The notes under the pieces: generated by a model
Database searches by the model: none
What the model was told of the DNA's origin: nothing
Seen by the model: only the letters and a program-made list of their open reading frames with translations
Position numbers and translations under genes: made by a program
Part shown: piece after piece, positions 26,863 to 52,110 of the stretch
How the letters are laid out: the number at the start of each line of letters is the position of its first letter
How positions within the stretch are numbered: the first letter of the stretch is position 1
From: Limanda limanda
Taxonomy: Eukaryota; Chordata; Actinopteri; Pleuronectiformes; Pleuronectidae
Direction of reading: 5' to 3'
NCBI RefSeq assembly: GCF_963576545.1
Contig: NC_083638.1
Coordinates: forward strand, 5,911,659-5,975,658
Length of the DNA stretch: 64,000 nt

Positions 26863-29800
26863 ATGCCAAATTTTGCCGGCACGTGGAAAATGAAAAGCAG
26901 CGAGAATTTCGACGAGTTGCTGAAAGCCCTGGGTGAGGAGAATCTGCTCTGTCTGTGATGAAGGTCTGAATGTGCTTCAGTGAAATCATAGAATCATACA
27001 TTATATTGATAAGCTTGTTACAGGTCTATTATCTGGACAACTTTACCTGGGATGCAGATGCACATTAGAATTTGAAATGTCTGCAGAAGACTGGTGTTGA
27101 GTGAATAGTTTTACAATTTATAAATTTAAAAACTGCTGAAAACACAGATGCATCACATTTAAGATACAAATAGGAAACTATAAAAGACTAGAAGCATCTT
27201 GGTGGCAGAAGAATGTGATTGGGTTGAATTCAGCTCCAATTAAAAGCTGGTTGCAACAATCCTCTCTCTAATTATTGCTCCATTACCACACAGATTTGTA
27301 CGGAAGCCAAGAAACACACGTTTATTTAAACTTTTTGGGCCTGGATGTAGTTTTTCTCTCTATTTCCATTCATGAAAACAGGTGATTTTTTTTTTTTTAC
27401 TTACAAAATTATCAAAATAGTTTGTGGTTGGAATTCGCATTTCAGCCACAAAAAGCTGCTGTGCAAAACAACTTAAATAGGACTAAAGCATCGATTTTTT
27501 CTTCCAGGAGATATTAACTCTCATGTCTTTATTTTGACTCAAAATGTATTTTAATCGAGAGGCTCGAGGAAGTCGTGTTAGGTCTCATAACGAGTGACAA
27601 AGTCCATAGGTAGTGGACGGTCGAACACAGTGTATCACCCACGGTTCAAATTCCTTTCTGCTATTTTAAAACTTACTTAAGAAGTAACTTATAGTTGATC
27701 TTCATTCATGTGTAATTTCTTTTTCTGGCTTTCAGGAAGAAATATGGCAAAGTGTTATAATCGGAATTATAAATCCAAAATATAGAAGTCGAAAAAATAC
27801 AGATACAGATTCATAGAATTTTTTGTAAAATCACCCTGGAATAATTTGTCATTTGCCTCTCTGGGCTTCCATAGGGTTCTGCTGCAGTTTCATTGTTGTA
27901 CATGTGGATATGTGTAATTAAATTGGACAAATCTAACACTGACAACACCTGGTTTTAATTAGAGGAGGAGACGACAGCATCCTCGTCCTGCTGCACGTTG
28001 CCGATGATGCTGAGTTGGAGTGATGAACGGCACCGGAGATGAGAAACAGACCCAAGTGTTCTCTCATCGAACTGTTTGCACTGTAACTGGGTGACAGAGC
28101 GTTTAATCGCTTTTCCACTCGCTGGGACGACCGAACCCAACGTGATCTATCAGAGATCTTAAACAAAGCAAACAGCGCCGGCATTCCTGCCTCTCACCAC
28201 CTCGTCGCTGCAGCCTCCACATGCAACATCTGCTGATAACACTCACAGCTGCCGGAGCCTTTCTGCTCAAATATGATATTTATCAGCTTTGTCTTGATTT
28301 CCTCTGGTGATAACTGAGGTCATGTGTTTTTACAGTGATGTGTCAGTACCTCTAACTTTATACATTTCTGTTGGACAAGTTTCATCTCTGACACAAACCT
28401 TGTTCTTTTGGTGCCGGAAAAAAAGACAGAACTAATGTGAGGTGTCAAATTAAAAGCATCAAAGGGCCATGCACACACTACCAAATCATATAACCTTGAA
28501 TTTTTTATATATATACATTTTTAATTGACCTCATCAATTCATACGCTGTAAGGACGGGTGATTGATCAATGTAATTAAGCCGAGGTCTCTAATATCATTG
28601 GTTGCAAAAGTAACAACAATGCAAAACTAAGTTAAGTAACTTGTTTAACTTCATAGTGAAGTCATGATGACGTCATTACGATCTTACAATAGGAAGACAC
28701 TTATTGAAATACACTTTTGAACGATGCCTGACATGATTTCCTGATCAATATCAGCTTCAGATTGTCTCTCTTGCTCTGTTGTTCGCAGACATATCTTGGA
28801 AACTGTGTTTTTCGGACCATCAACTTTGGACATTCAGCTCAAAAAGTGAATCATCTGTTTATACCCTCCCCACTAATATTTCCACGGAGTTTGGTGAAAA
28901 TCCATCAATGTGTTTGAGTTTGTTTGTCCAAACACACAAACACAGGAACACATTTCCCCGATCCTGGCTGTGCTGTGCAGTGAAATGAGAAACTAGCTCT
29001 ATTCTATTCGCAGTAGAAGGACTTTTAAACATGTATTTTCTGTGTTTTGTCAGTTTATACATTTGACTACTTTCCTCCGCAGCCTGACTTAATATCTCTG
29101 GACTCTCAGGAAGTTCTGTGCTTGTTGTCAGGTGTGAATGCGATGCTGAGGCGGGTCGCAGGCGTGGCTGCGTCCAAACCCCACGTTGAGATAAAACAGA
29201 ACGACGAGCACTTCTACATCAAGACCTCCACCTCAGTCCGCACCACGGAGATCAACTTCCTCATCGGGGAGGAGTTCGACGAGGAGACGGTGGACGGCAG
29301 AAAGTGTAAGGTAATACGATCAATGCAACATTTCACTTGTCTCTCATAAACGTACAGTCAGAGAAGAGGTGGTGGAGGGAGAACTCAAACCTTTTAATTC
29401 AGTAAAACTACAAATAAATAGACACAATGTACTCAAGTAAAAGTACCGCATTCAATTTACTACTTGAGTAAAAGAAAGTAAGTACTTAATTTAAAATGAA
29501 CTTAAAGTATTTAAAGTAAAAGTACTAATGTTACCTGCCCATATTCTTTATAATAACGTGAACATGTAACGTAACGCATTGTAAATATGTAGCGCAGCAA
29601 AAGTGAAAAGTTCCCCGAAAATAAATCTATTTAAGTTAAGTGGAGAGGTCGGTGTAAAATGTACTTATAGGGTCAGTAACAAAGTAAATGTACTTAATTA
29701 AACCCTACCACTGATGAGAAGGCTATGGATTTGGAATGTGTTGGTAATACAGTTCAAACCCTCAGCTGCAGTATCTCAGAAAATTGGATTAACTCTCTCA

Positions 29801-32800
29801 AACTCAACTTGCCAACCTGGAAACAGATTGAAATTCATTCACACACGTAAGCAAAATAGTTGTGGTCTTGATTTGGCCCAGATCTGACAAACAGGAGGAA
29901 GCCACAGCAATACCACGTGTCAAGTGATTGATTTCAGCGATTTCAGCCACATTGACCTTTCACTATATGGGTCACTTTAGGCTCACATCCTTTTTGCCCA
30001 GGCCAGAAGAAGACCAGGAGTTCTGCATCACAAGTACCACGTCCGTATGAAGTCTGGGAACCTTCAGATGCAATCGGACATATACATTGGATTAAACATC
30101 TCAAACTCATTACATGCAAACTGATTTTTAATCTGTGCAGAAACTCTGGAAGCCCAATGACGACTCAGAACTAGATATAGATCCACGGTGTCTCACTGCT
30201 GACGTGTTCCACCAGGTGAAACTCAGAGTGATAAAAAAAAAGAGGAAACCTCATGAAAGTGCTGCTTCTCTGCAGAGCCTGGCCGCTTGGGAAACAGAAA
30301 ACAAGATTTACTGCAAACAGACTCTGCTGAGCGGGAGCGGTCCCAAGACCTTCTGGAGCCGGGAGCTGAGAGGGGAGGAACTCATACTGGTGAGTGAGAC
30401 GTTCAGGTGTCACATCTGAGAGAGCAACATACAGGTATAGACTCAAAATGAATCATAAAAACAGGAATTGTACCGAGAGATAATCACGTTTTAAAGTCTC
30501 GTCAGAACAGAGTTCTCTTTTGTTTCCTGTAGAAAAAGCGTTAAAACCTTGTCTCTATATATTTTCTTATCTCATCCCATCGTTCTGAACAAAGACGTCC
30601 ACACAGTCCGTCTCATTCCCATCGACAGTCTCTCTGCAGACCAGGGAACAGATGTTTGGACGCGTTACAAGGTGGGATGAGGTGTCACATTTGGAGGTCT
30701 CCATCTTTAGCCACATGGGCCATTTTCTGTTTCCTTCTGCCAATAAGAAAACAATTGAGGGATAAAGGAAGAATCCTCAACGTGAGTCCAAGACTCTGTT
30801 GCTCTGCCAGCGCAGTGCAGCCGACACGAAGAGGAAAAGTTTGACATTTTGGGAAACGTGCTTATTCACATTCTTGGCAACAATGTAAGGAGAATATTGG
30901 TTTGATATCTGAGCGGCAAATATGAAACTACATCCAGCAGCTTTCACTTAATGTCACATAGAGATTGGAAACAGGAAAACAGCGTTAGCCTGGAACTCAG
31001 CAAAGGAAACACAATCAGTCCCTGTCACTAAGTAAATATTTTACATACGTATATGTCCATTGTTGGCAAATTAATAAACAGATATCGAAACAGGAGTCAA
31101 TTTTTTTTCATGCAAATGTGGCAACGATCTGCAGGTTTCGGCTTCGAAAACGAGAATATTTTCTTATTTTCTGATCAGATTGAACAAGAGACAGTTAAAG
31201 ATGTGAGTTTAGCGATTTTTAAACATCTGCTTCAAGACCAAACTATTATTTGAGAAAAAAATCTGAATATGATTCAGTCATTAAAATCATTAATGGCATT
31301 TTTTAGGGCACAGACTTTCGCCAAGGCCCAATTATTCCCATTTTATACCACATTTAAATCCACTTTACCAAAATTGCACCCACAGATTTTTTTACCATCA
31401 AGACACATGAATTATTCGCTGGGAAATTGGTGAAATTGTAAACAAACGCCCGATTTCAGAATGTTAATGAAAACCTATTCCTGCCCTTTTGTCTCAATCT
31501 GCCTCAAACTTTAATGGATATTTTCTTGGCCCCTTGTCTCATCTTTTTAACAAGTTTCATGATAATCGGTTCAGTGGTTGTTGTGTAATCCTGCTCACGA
31601 ACCAACCAACCGACCCATAAATAAACCAGGAAGAAAACTTAACCTCCTCGGCAGGTTCTCAGGAGTCCTAGATTTTTACTCTGGGAGTTTCTGTGAGTCT
31701 CAGAAAAGATTGAAACTGAGTGTGAAGCTTCAAATTTACCGAAAACAAACTCAATAATCTCAATATGACAATATGACTGAGTGTGAGTCTCCACAAGAAA
31801 GCTAAATCCTTTTTCCAGTGATGACAGTGATATCAACAGAATCCAGGCAGATGCAGGAACTAAACACAGACAGATGGTCAACAGAGGCCACAACTGGGTG
31901 GTGACACCAGATGGGAATTGCTGAATGATCTGGTCAATATTTTTTTCCAAAAATGCTCTGAAGTTCTTAGAAAATGTTGTGAACTCCCATGACCTTGTTT
32001 CTTTCTTTCCATGGCCGGTTGAGGGCGTGGATCAACACGTCTGTTCCGTGTTAAAAAGAAGGTCTCAGGCGACGTCTATAATTCTTGGTCAATCGATGTT
32101 GATTTTGCTGCTTTCAGAGACAGAAGTGCAGTTTGCAGCGACACAGCTCCAGGGGCTCCGCAGGGGAAACTCTCCGGACTAAATGACTTAATTTTCACTC
32201 ACATGCGTTTGCTGTTAAGACTCCACATTCCACGCAGCGTTTCGTGATCTCGCATTCGTCAGAGACACGTCGGCCTCCAGTTCCTGGCAAATGCAGATCA
32301 CTGAGACAAGGAGGTTTTTCCCTGTAAACATCTGGGATTTAACGTGCGTGGTTTTATTGGCCAGATGGACAACAAAGGCCGGGTCCAGTTTGGCTTTGAT
32401 GAGGAAGCTGCTCCTCACTGACGGTGACTCACCTCTGCAGAGGCAATCAGGGAAACATGCGAGCCGTAATATGGACGCAGCGCAAGTTTTTGAAAACGTG
32501 GAATAAAGCTTCCACCAAATCTGTTTTTTATTCAAGATAAGGGCGTGAACGTCTCTGTGCTGGACCGATAGGATGTGATCTGAACAGCATATGGGATTTA
32601 ATCATCGGACAACTTTTTTAAGAATACTGCAGGAGTTTAAATGTGATATTGGTGAGGAGGGAGAGTCTCAGACACTTCTTCTGCTCATCAGGCATTTAAA
32701 CACAACTCCAACATGTTACATATCAATCAAAGTATTACTCATCTTCAGGGTTAAAATGATGTTGGGGGAGAAATAAGATGAAATGAACAAGTCACTCAAG

Positions 32801-34275
32801 TTATTAAAAGTTTCTTCAGAGTGTAAACCCCATAAGCATCTTGTCAAAGATCTATAATATTCCCTCAAACATGGTTCAATCACATTTCTTGAAGATATTT
32901 TCAATAAAAAACCCAAATGATTTATAAAGACGTCACTGATCTATTCTGACGTCTTTATAATCCCAGAGTTAACTACAGATTCATGTGAAGCTCTCCATAA
33001 CACTGAAGTATCGTCTTGAAGACAATCTAGTTTCTCTGAATTTTAATACTTTAGTTAAAAATCATGAAATTGCTGGGGTGTTCTGTGCCTCAAGGTCAAG
33101 CAGCAAATGTCTTCTTTCCGTTAATTAATCACTTGGTTCGCTCCTGTCAGCTTCTACTGGAAAGAATTAGTTTAATATTCCTGGTTAAACATTTTCCAGA
33201 AGCTAAAATCTAACACATCAGTTTCCTCTTCACTCTGTTCACAGACTGATGTGATCGTTTCTCTGACAGAAACATTAAGGATGAATAAAATCAGCAGGCA
33301 GCAGACGATACAATTGCCCTCCGAGGGAGAGAGGGATGAATGTGAGCTTTAATGAAAACGCCATGTGGTGGACCGGGATCCAAGATGGCTGTTGTGATGT
33401 AATGACCATTTAAGGAGTCAATGCTTCAGATTGAAGAGCTACAATTTTATTTGTCCAAGCAAAGAACTTCAGAACTAATTAACAGTTCAAGCCAAAGAAT
33501 ATTGATTTTTTAAAAGATGAATGCTCTCCTGCTCTGGCTACTTTATATAATGTGACTGGGGTCAGATCAACTTGTTTGCATGTTATGGCGTCGGGGTCTA
33601 AATCCATAGGTGTGTGTGTGTGTGTGTCGGCCCCTGTGGGCTTTGATTGCTCTCACTGATCATGCTGTAGAGAAACCCCACTGAACACTGATGGTTGCTG
33701 CAGTAATCGTTTCCCTCAGCATCGCACCAGACGCCAGATGGAGCTGCTGCAGATCCTTTCTCTTTTTACAGCGTGAGCCTGAGATAATGATGATGTGTGG
33801 CCACGCCCCCTCGCCCTTGGGACAATAATAAATCTTTGGCCTCGGCCTCACACACCTCGAACCCAGGGGTTCCAGTGCTTCTTCCCCATTTTCTTATCAA
33901 GCAATTAGTAATGGGAGTTAAACACTTTACATGTTGCATGAGGGGTTGAAAAACACATTTTTTATTCATTATTTAAATAAGGAATCAGCTCACAATTATT
34001 TTCAGTTGATTGATCGATCAATAAACGGTTATCTCCATAAAAACATCAGAATATATGAACATTTCAGTTAGAATTATATATTTTATTCAGTTTATTATAA
34101 TGTATGAAAAACAACAGCTTCAAATCCTCATATTTTAAAAGCTGGAAATGAAAAAATCTGATTTTGATATAGTACCACAGTGAGAAGATGATTCTGCTGA
34201 TGAAGTGAACCTTTTTTGTTTCAGACAATCGGTGCAGATGACGTGATGTGCACAAGGATCTACGTACGTGCGTAG
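26863..34275 (+). CDS. crabp1: Cellular retinoic acid-binding protein 1
   Basis: Cytosolic lipid-binding protein of the FABP/CRBP/CRABP family that binds all-trans retinoic acid and limits its availability. Coding exons: 26863-26932, 29132-29310, 30276-30389, 34225-34275 (70, 179, 114 and 51 nt), the classical four-exon structure of the family. The product is 137 aa, the same length as human CRABP1. It begins [20 protein letters not shown] and keeps [21 protein letters not shown] and ETVDGRKCK. The ligand carboxylate-binding triad is present as Arg112, Arg132 and Tyr134 (WSRE and RIYVR, counted with Met1). The last residue is Ala where the human protein has Glu. Introns 1 and 3 are long (2.2 and 3.8 kb). 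Fish keep two crabp1 ohnologs; which one this is cannot be decided here. Confidence 0.96.
29366..29713. repeat. Non-autonomous DNA-transposon-like repeat in crabp1 intron 2
   Basis: It contains TACTCAAGTAAAAGTAC-type and TACTTGAGTAAAAG-type blocks. Its right end reads CAGTGGTAGGGTTTAAT on the minus strand, resembling an abundant fish repeat with CAGTGGTGG-type termini. The left end and target duplication could not be fixed. Confidence 0.4.
31290..31655. repeat. SINE-like interspersed repeat in crabp1 intron 3
   Basis: The right part (GTTTCATGATAATCGGTTCA, then TTGTGTAATCCTGCTCACGA and AACCTCCTCGGCAGG) resembles the same fish repeat family as the copies at 2.1 and 34.6 kb. Confidence 0.45.
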
Positions 34276-34610
34276 CAGAGGAAGAGACAAGAGTAGAAAC
34301 TTCACAAATAAACTCAGAAAATCTGTTCCGACAGTTGATGTTTGGATTCTTCATTAAATCCCAGTTTCAGGAGGATTTTACAGCTTTTTTTTTTCATAAA
34401 ACTTGTTTTGCACTGGAAATGAAATCACCACAGAATGATTTATTTTATTTAGATTGGCTCATTTCATGCTTTAGATCTTGAAACAGCAGAGAATTGAGTG
34501 GTGCCGGATTCCAGACATTTATTTAGTTGCTTTTTGTTCCATAATAATATCACACAGGGTTTGTGCAGAGGCCACCAAATAAAAACAATTACTTTCATTA
34601 CATTTTTATG

Positions 34611-35133
34611 ATCTTCACCAAGGAGATTATCGCTTCAGCTTTTGTTTGTTTGTAAGGAAGACTGCGCAAGAACTACTGGAGCATGACACTTGGTGGACGG
34701 ATGTGATGTGGGTCCGGAAGGAAGGCGATCAAATCTGATGCAATATCAGATCAGGGGGCGATGCAGGAATTCATTCTTTAACTTTCTATCCAGCGTTTCT
34801 CACCGAATTAATTCTATCCATGGCGGTAGCGGAGGTGCACGGGGTTTCTCTTAAGTGCAACAGTTTGTGATTGACAGGTGCACAGACACAGAAAGACAAG
34901 TTCAAATATGAATAATTTGTGCATGTTTCCATCAATATGCGCGAATAATTCTCTGGGAAAATCCAAATCTTGCAGTGCCAAAAAAAGGTGTGGAAAAAAT
35001 CCCTCTATCTGCCGACTGATCTGAATCTAAACAGACTTTTTATGGGTTCTTCCTTTGGGTCACAGAACTTTATGGAAATCCGCTGAGTAGTTTTTGTGTA
35101 GTTCTGCTCACAATTAAACAAACACAGACGGAG
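34611..35133. repeat. SINE-like interspersed repeat
   Basis: TTCACCAAGGAGATTATCGC at the left, TTGGTGGACGGATGTGATGT inside, and GGGTTCTTCC, TTATGGAAATCC and ACAAACACAGACGGAGGTAA toward the right. It has the same type of ends as the other copies in the window and is the most complete one. Confidence 0.5.
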
Positions 35134-35362
35134 GTAACTTTGAGTTCTGGGCAGTAAAAAAAAAAGGGAGATAGTGTGGGTGTGTAAGCTGGGGGGGGGA
35201 TGGGGGTGGGGGGGTCAGCAACAGAGCAAAACAACAAGTTCCAGCTCTCTCACATTATTATGAGAGTGTCACAGAAATGTTTTGCTTCATTATAGACATG
35301 TGGCGTAACAAACAATATTGTGGGTCGCCATCTAGATAGTTATGGGGAAGCAGGACCTTGAC

Positions 35363-35555
<193 letters not shown>

Positions 35556-35727
35556 CGGCCTTGGCAGAGGTATGTTCTCTCAGAGCGTCGTTCCACTTCT
35601 CATGTAACCACGGCGCTGGCAGCCCGATGCAGTAAGAGGAGACCTGCAGATTCCCCTGAATATAAAAACGGAGGCAGCAATGAAAAAGAAAAACGGTCGT
35701 CGGAGTTCGTGTCTATTCAGAGGAAAG

Positions 35728-35733
35728 TTTATT
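35728..35733 (-). promoter_or_regulatory. sin3a: Candidate sin3a poly(A) signal
   Basis: TTTATT on the plus strand (AATAAA on minus), about 1.7 kb past the sin3a stop codon. The intervening 35.73-37.41 kb has no other coding signal and is read as 3' UTR. Confidence 0.45.
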
Positions 35734-37405
35734 GCAAAACACCGTTCTAACACTCATGTACAACATCTTAAAAGTCAGAGAGAGGAGACACATCGAACGA
35801 GGTACAAACAATGTCTTTATGTACAATCGGCTCCCGGGACTTTCTATGGGTTTTTCCCATAACAAACACAGCGGAGTTAGAAAAATAAAAACCCAAGTAA
35901 TAAAGTGTTCAGAGATTGTCGACAGCGGCTTGTGACACGTGGAGCTTCGGGGGGGATTTTAAAAGGATGAGATCTTTGCTGAGCATCACTGAACTTTACC
36001 TGTGTTTAATTCAATCTGCCCGTGTTGTTAAAGATATTATACTGATCTGAGTGACTTCCTCAGGTTGATGTGAGGAACAACTTGTTGCTTATCTGACCTT
36101 TACTTTGACATCTACAGAGCCAATTCCAGTTTTATCAAAACCGCAGAGAGCAAAGTTCAATCAAATAAATCCTCAGTTTTCCTCTTTCCAGGGAAACGAC
36201 ATTCACATTTGTATTTCAGCACGAAACACAAACTGAAAACTTAAATAAAGTGGAACTGATGGAAGTAATGCTCGTTTTCTTCCACTCTTTATGGTACACA
36301 AGTCACGTGACATTCACATATAAACCTACTGTACATCAGTCAGTGTTCTTCATCAACACTGCACGTAGAGAAAGAAGCACAGCTCATGTATGGTTGTTAC
36401 AGGCGTTAAATTAAAAGACCAGAGGAACCTGTCGTTCAGATTCCGACATTTTGGTAAAGTTTAAATACGAGGAGAAGTTGATGGTACTGTTCAGAAGTCA
36501 GTACTTTGAAAATTGGAAAAACACTGTACTTTCAAAAAAGGGGAAATTTCTGCTTGGCTACATTCAATCACCTTAAAAAGCTCGCGTGAGAAAAAGGGCT
36601 CAAAACAAACACGTATAAAATGGCAGATCGATTGAAGGACGTCGGGGACAAAGAGCTCGACGACCACGAAGCGTAAAAAGGTCTCACCAACATCCTTTGG
36701 TAAAAAAACTGTTCAAATGAATGACTCTCTGAATAAACTTCTCTGCGACTTCTACCTAAAAACTCCGACTATGCACGTCTCTATGCACGCTACACAAAGA
36801 GGACATTTAAAAAAAAATCTATATAATATGAACAATATATTTACACAACATATTTGGACGGTCATAAATTATGATGCTGGAGAACACGGCGCCGGCGGCT
36901 GCACCTTCACCACCACAGAGGAGAACATTCACAGGCTTTACAGGTTCACAGCTGGAAGCCGGATTCAGCTCCGAGTACAAACATTCCCACCGAGGTAACA
37001 GGTTCGTGTTTTCGCTACCTACGAGAAACGCTGAGGTCGTTTGTTTTCGATATCCTGTGAAATGATGAGAAGACTCTGGAAAAAAAACAAAACACCCATT
37101 TCATTGCTAAGTTGCTGACGTAGCTTCGTTGAAACTCTGAATCCTCCAATGAGGAGACGTCTGCTTCGTATATTCATCTCATGTTAGGAAAAGAAAATCT
37201 TTATTTGATATATAGTGACGGGAAAAACTTCTATTTCTCCTAAATCGCAGACTTTTTGTGGTGAAAGCTTTGAAAGTTCAGGCAACGTTCTCCGACTCGG
37301 TTTGTGGGGAAGTTGCCGTCTCCTTTGAATCGTGGATTGAAAACACAAATTTGGCAACTGAATCCAGTAACAGAAGGTCGGAGAATTCCCCACGGAGCTA
37401 CTGGA

Positions 37406-48579
<11,174 letters not shown>

Positions 48580-48601
48580 TGTGTACACATAGTCCAAGGG
48601 A

Positions 48602-51600
48602 CTAAAGAGAACAAAGAAAACAGACAGTTAACGGACTGTAAGTAGCAACTTAGTCTGTGAGCGTTTGTCAAGAGGGTGCAGCCGATGTGTGTTTATTTTT
48701 GCAGTAACAGAGGGACAAAGCGAAGGTCCAAGGGAGACAAACAATTACTTTTACTAATTAAAATAACTAAATATTCACATTAACTTTTGAGAACATAGCT
48801 CTCAAGGTGAGTCATTTTAGAGTTCACCCAGCTCTCTTGCAAAGAAAGAACAATAATATCAAGTGTCACAATGATACCTACACAAACACTCTTTGCAAAC
48901 AACTTATTTCACTATTGTTTGGGGCATTACAAAAAGTTCTTGTTTGTTTCTCTTTATTGTTTCTCTTTATTTTAAATCTAAACAACAATCTGATTCAAAT
49001 CTGACTGGCAATAAATTAATACTTAATTTCTTCGTCAAATGATGACGTCATGTATTTTTAATTGCACTAATGTAAAGCATGTAATCATTATGACATGAAT
49101 GCTTCACTAGCCCAAACGGCTTTAAGTGCAGTTTGTTTAAATTCTGATCTGTATACACTGCAACAATAGTAAAAAAAAAAAAAAACACTTTCACACTGTC
49201 ATCTAATCCAAAATGTGAGAAGTGTGTCACATCGGGTTGTTGTTTAGACTCCGAGGTGTCACAGCAAAGGTCTTCCAGTGTAATGAACTCCAATAAAACT
49301 TTGCTACAACAGTCAAGAAGCAAACATCGGTTTTAGAAGTTATTTCTGCCTAATCACGCTCTGAATGTAACACCAAGCCTCTCCTTTTTAAGTTGACTCG
49401 TGTGAATATTGGTGCTTGACCCCATTTTGAGAGAACTAACACTGATGTGACAACTTCCCCAAACTTAAATACAAATCACGAACAAAAAAAATAGTTTATT
49501 ATTAATGAAGACTAAAACATCAGGGAATGCCAGGAGCAAAAATAACCTGAAAAATCAAAATAAAAACTAAATGTGTCCTGCAAATTGCTTCACTACAACT
49601 GTCCTTAAATAGACATGTGCCATTGTTGAGCAGAGTGCCAGTGTATGCCAGTTAGGGACCGTCAACCAAGTAGCAAGCTCAGTCCACTGAAGTTGCAAAG
49701 AGCTACATTTTTACTCATCTGATAAATAGTAATCATAATGTTTATTACACGTAACTTTAGCTAAATGTCTTAACTCTGTTCCAGAATGTGTCTTATTTTT
49801 TATTGTGTGCTTAGACCTATGAAGAGCCAATTCAGCCAAATGATTGACAGCATAGTCCTCTTGGTTTTGGTTGAGCTTGTTAAAACTATTTCTTCAATAG
49901 AGTTAAAGCCAATATGAAGATGATATCAACTAAAATATTTTAACACATTAACCACAACCAGTTGCTGGGCTTTATATATATATATGTTTCTTTCTCTCTT
50001 TGCAGGTATCTCTGGCTCCAGAGCTGCAGCATTCCGACATCAACAACTATTATTATATAAACTGATGCTGGTATCATTAACATATTTACATCATAATTAC
50101 CATTTTTTTTTGTTTTCATTATTACAACTAGACTGTCAGAGGTGAAACATAATGGTACACAACTGTTCCTGGTATCTCTCTCTCATGTTTCAACTGGCTG
50201 AGTTAGATGTCGGCAATAGAGTCTGGTTCTGCTGGAGGATTTCTTCCAGTCAATGAGGAAGTTGTTTCTCTCCACAGTCACCCAAGTGCTTCTCAATTTG
50301 GAAACGTTTGGGTTTCTCTATAATTTTTAAGGCCTTGACCTTCTATGTTAAGTGTCTTGAGATAATTAATAAATTGACTAGAATGTTTGCATTAAAAAGA
50401 CACTTCTGATGATGTAAATAACCAATTTGTTGTCCACAAGACCATTAAAGCATTGAGCAACACCTGTAATCGATAAAATTATGTAGAAGCAACTCAGCCA
50501 AATGATAAACAGCATATAGTTCGAGCTCTTTTAAATTATTTGATTCAGATTTCAGTTCAATATGAAGATGCCTCTAACTAACAGCGTGGCTCCCACGACA
50601 CATGCGCACACACACACGTAGCCGGAGAACAGTAATTTGTGGACGGTCCCTGGGTGAACGTCATTCCAGTAGCTCGGCGGAGGGCGGACATTGTGCCTCG
50701 CTTCCCCGCACCAGCTCCACCGGGGAACACGGTCCTCCGTGGCGGAGCCCGCGTCCGTCGCACGGCCCCCGGTCGACGAAACGCGAAGTTAACACCTCCG
50801 ACAGTAATAATCCGGCGAGAGGTGTCGACTGTGGCTCGACCCGAACCCGCCAGCCGAGCCTCGTTCCCCGGGCGTGTAGGCGCTGTCTCCCGCTGTAGCC
50901 TCCTCCCCTCCCCCTCTCTCTCTCTCTGCCACACACCGAGCTTAACGCGATCCGTCCCCGGCTCTCGCTGGTCCCGGTGGCTCGGGACGTTATGAGGCAA
51001 GCGACCGGTCCCCAGGGGAGTCACAAGGGGCGAGCCGGGCAGATAAAGAGTCAGTAAAAGGCGGGTTTGTGTCTGGATGGCGGTCGTTGACAGCCCCTCT
51101 CCGACCCGGGGACTGAGCCCGAGCATGTTCGGCTAACTGACGGTTAACTGACGCGAAAACAGCCCCGATCGCGACCGATAATCACAAACCCGATGCCGCT
51201 GGCTTCTCACAAAAAGCGACCACCGCAACATTAAAGAATGCGACATTATCAAAGTTATTAAAAGTCCCGATCGATTCCAGCGGTGTTGGGTCGGTTAGGT
51301 CAGGAAGAACGTTAGCAAGCTAGCTAGCTAGTTAGCCAGCAAGCTAGCTTCTGCTCCAACGTTAACGTCGCATTAGCGTCAAGTTATGCGGGAAGTTGGA
51401 GCGAAAAGCCCGTCACACACACGGGTCCCCCGGCAGCAGCCACCTTCCACCCCGAACAACCCCCGAGCCAGGCAGGGAGATATAACCCGGCACCACGAAG
51501 AATAGCGACAGAATATTAAATAAAATAAAATGCATGTTGGCTCGGGTCAGTCTGCTCAGCGTTAGCATGTCGGCTAATTCGTGGTCGTCGCTATGTTAGC

Positions 51601-51860
51601 TCGCTAGCTGGAGTGAAGTTCTCGAACCTGCGGGCTCGCGGAGCCGCCGCAGCCGCCGAGCACCCTCGCGTCGCGGGGGTCGGGAGTCGAAACCCCCGCG
51701 GGAGGTCGCCGAGCAGCCGCAGGAACCCACCCGCTCGCCAGCTGCTTCCTCCGGCAAGGTTATGGAGCAGCTCCCCGGAGAAAAAATGCTAACGTTAGCA
51801 CAACAACCGACCGACCCCCCCTTCCATCGGGCTAACTAGCTAGCACCGCTGTCCACTCAC
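48602..51860 (-). other. sin3a: sin3a intron 1
   Basis: A 3.3-kb intron between the untranslated exon and the first coding exon. The distal 1.2 kb is CpG-rich; the rest is AT-rich with no coding signal. A plus-strand acceptor-like sequence (TTTCTCTCTTTGCAG near 50005) has no exon chain attached. Confidence 0.6.
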
Positions 51861-52110
51861 CTCTCAGGAACTGCCACCGGCAACACGGGGGGACGGAGCC
51901 CGGGCACCGAGCCGCTACTCGGGCCTTCTCGCGGCCGTTACCGGGGAAAAGGTGGAACTTCGGGGCGGTGGTTCGCGGTGGAAGTGTCCGAGATGAGGTT
52001 GACCGCGGCGGCTACGTCGCTAACAACAGTGTCTGTATGAAGCGGTGAACAGAGAGGCGTGTCCGCCGGGGAGGGGGCGGGCACCTGTCCTCCCAGGCCC
52101 TGCCGTGATT
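50580..52110 (-). promoter_or_regulatory. sin3a: CpG island and sin3a promoter with untranslated exon 1
   Basis: CpG-dense, GC-rich sequence in two lobes (about 50.6-51.1 kb and 51.6-52.1 kb). A minus-strand donor (CTGAGAG|GTGAGTG at 51861/51860) marks the end of untranslated exon 1. GC boxes (GGGGAGGGGGCGGGC near 52068) lie upstream, and no TATA box was seen. GCTAGC-rich text at 51315-51350 resembles motifs common in fish CpG-island promoters. Confidence 0.75.

Noticed and set aside
30135..30275. 5' part of the 94-aa ORF overlapping crabp1 exon 3
   Set aside because: Only 30276-30389 matches CRABP1 and has proper splice sites; the earlier part is intron.
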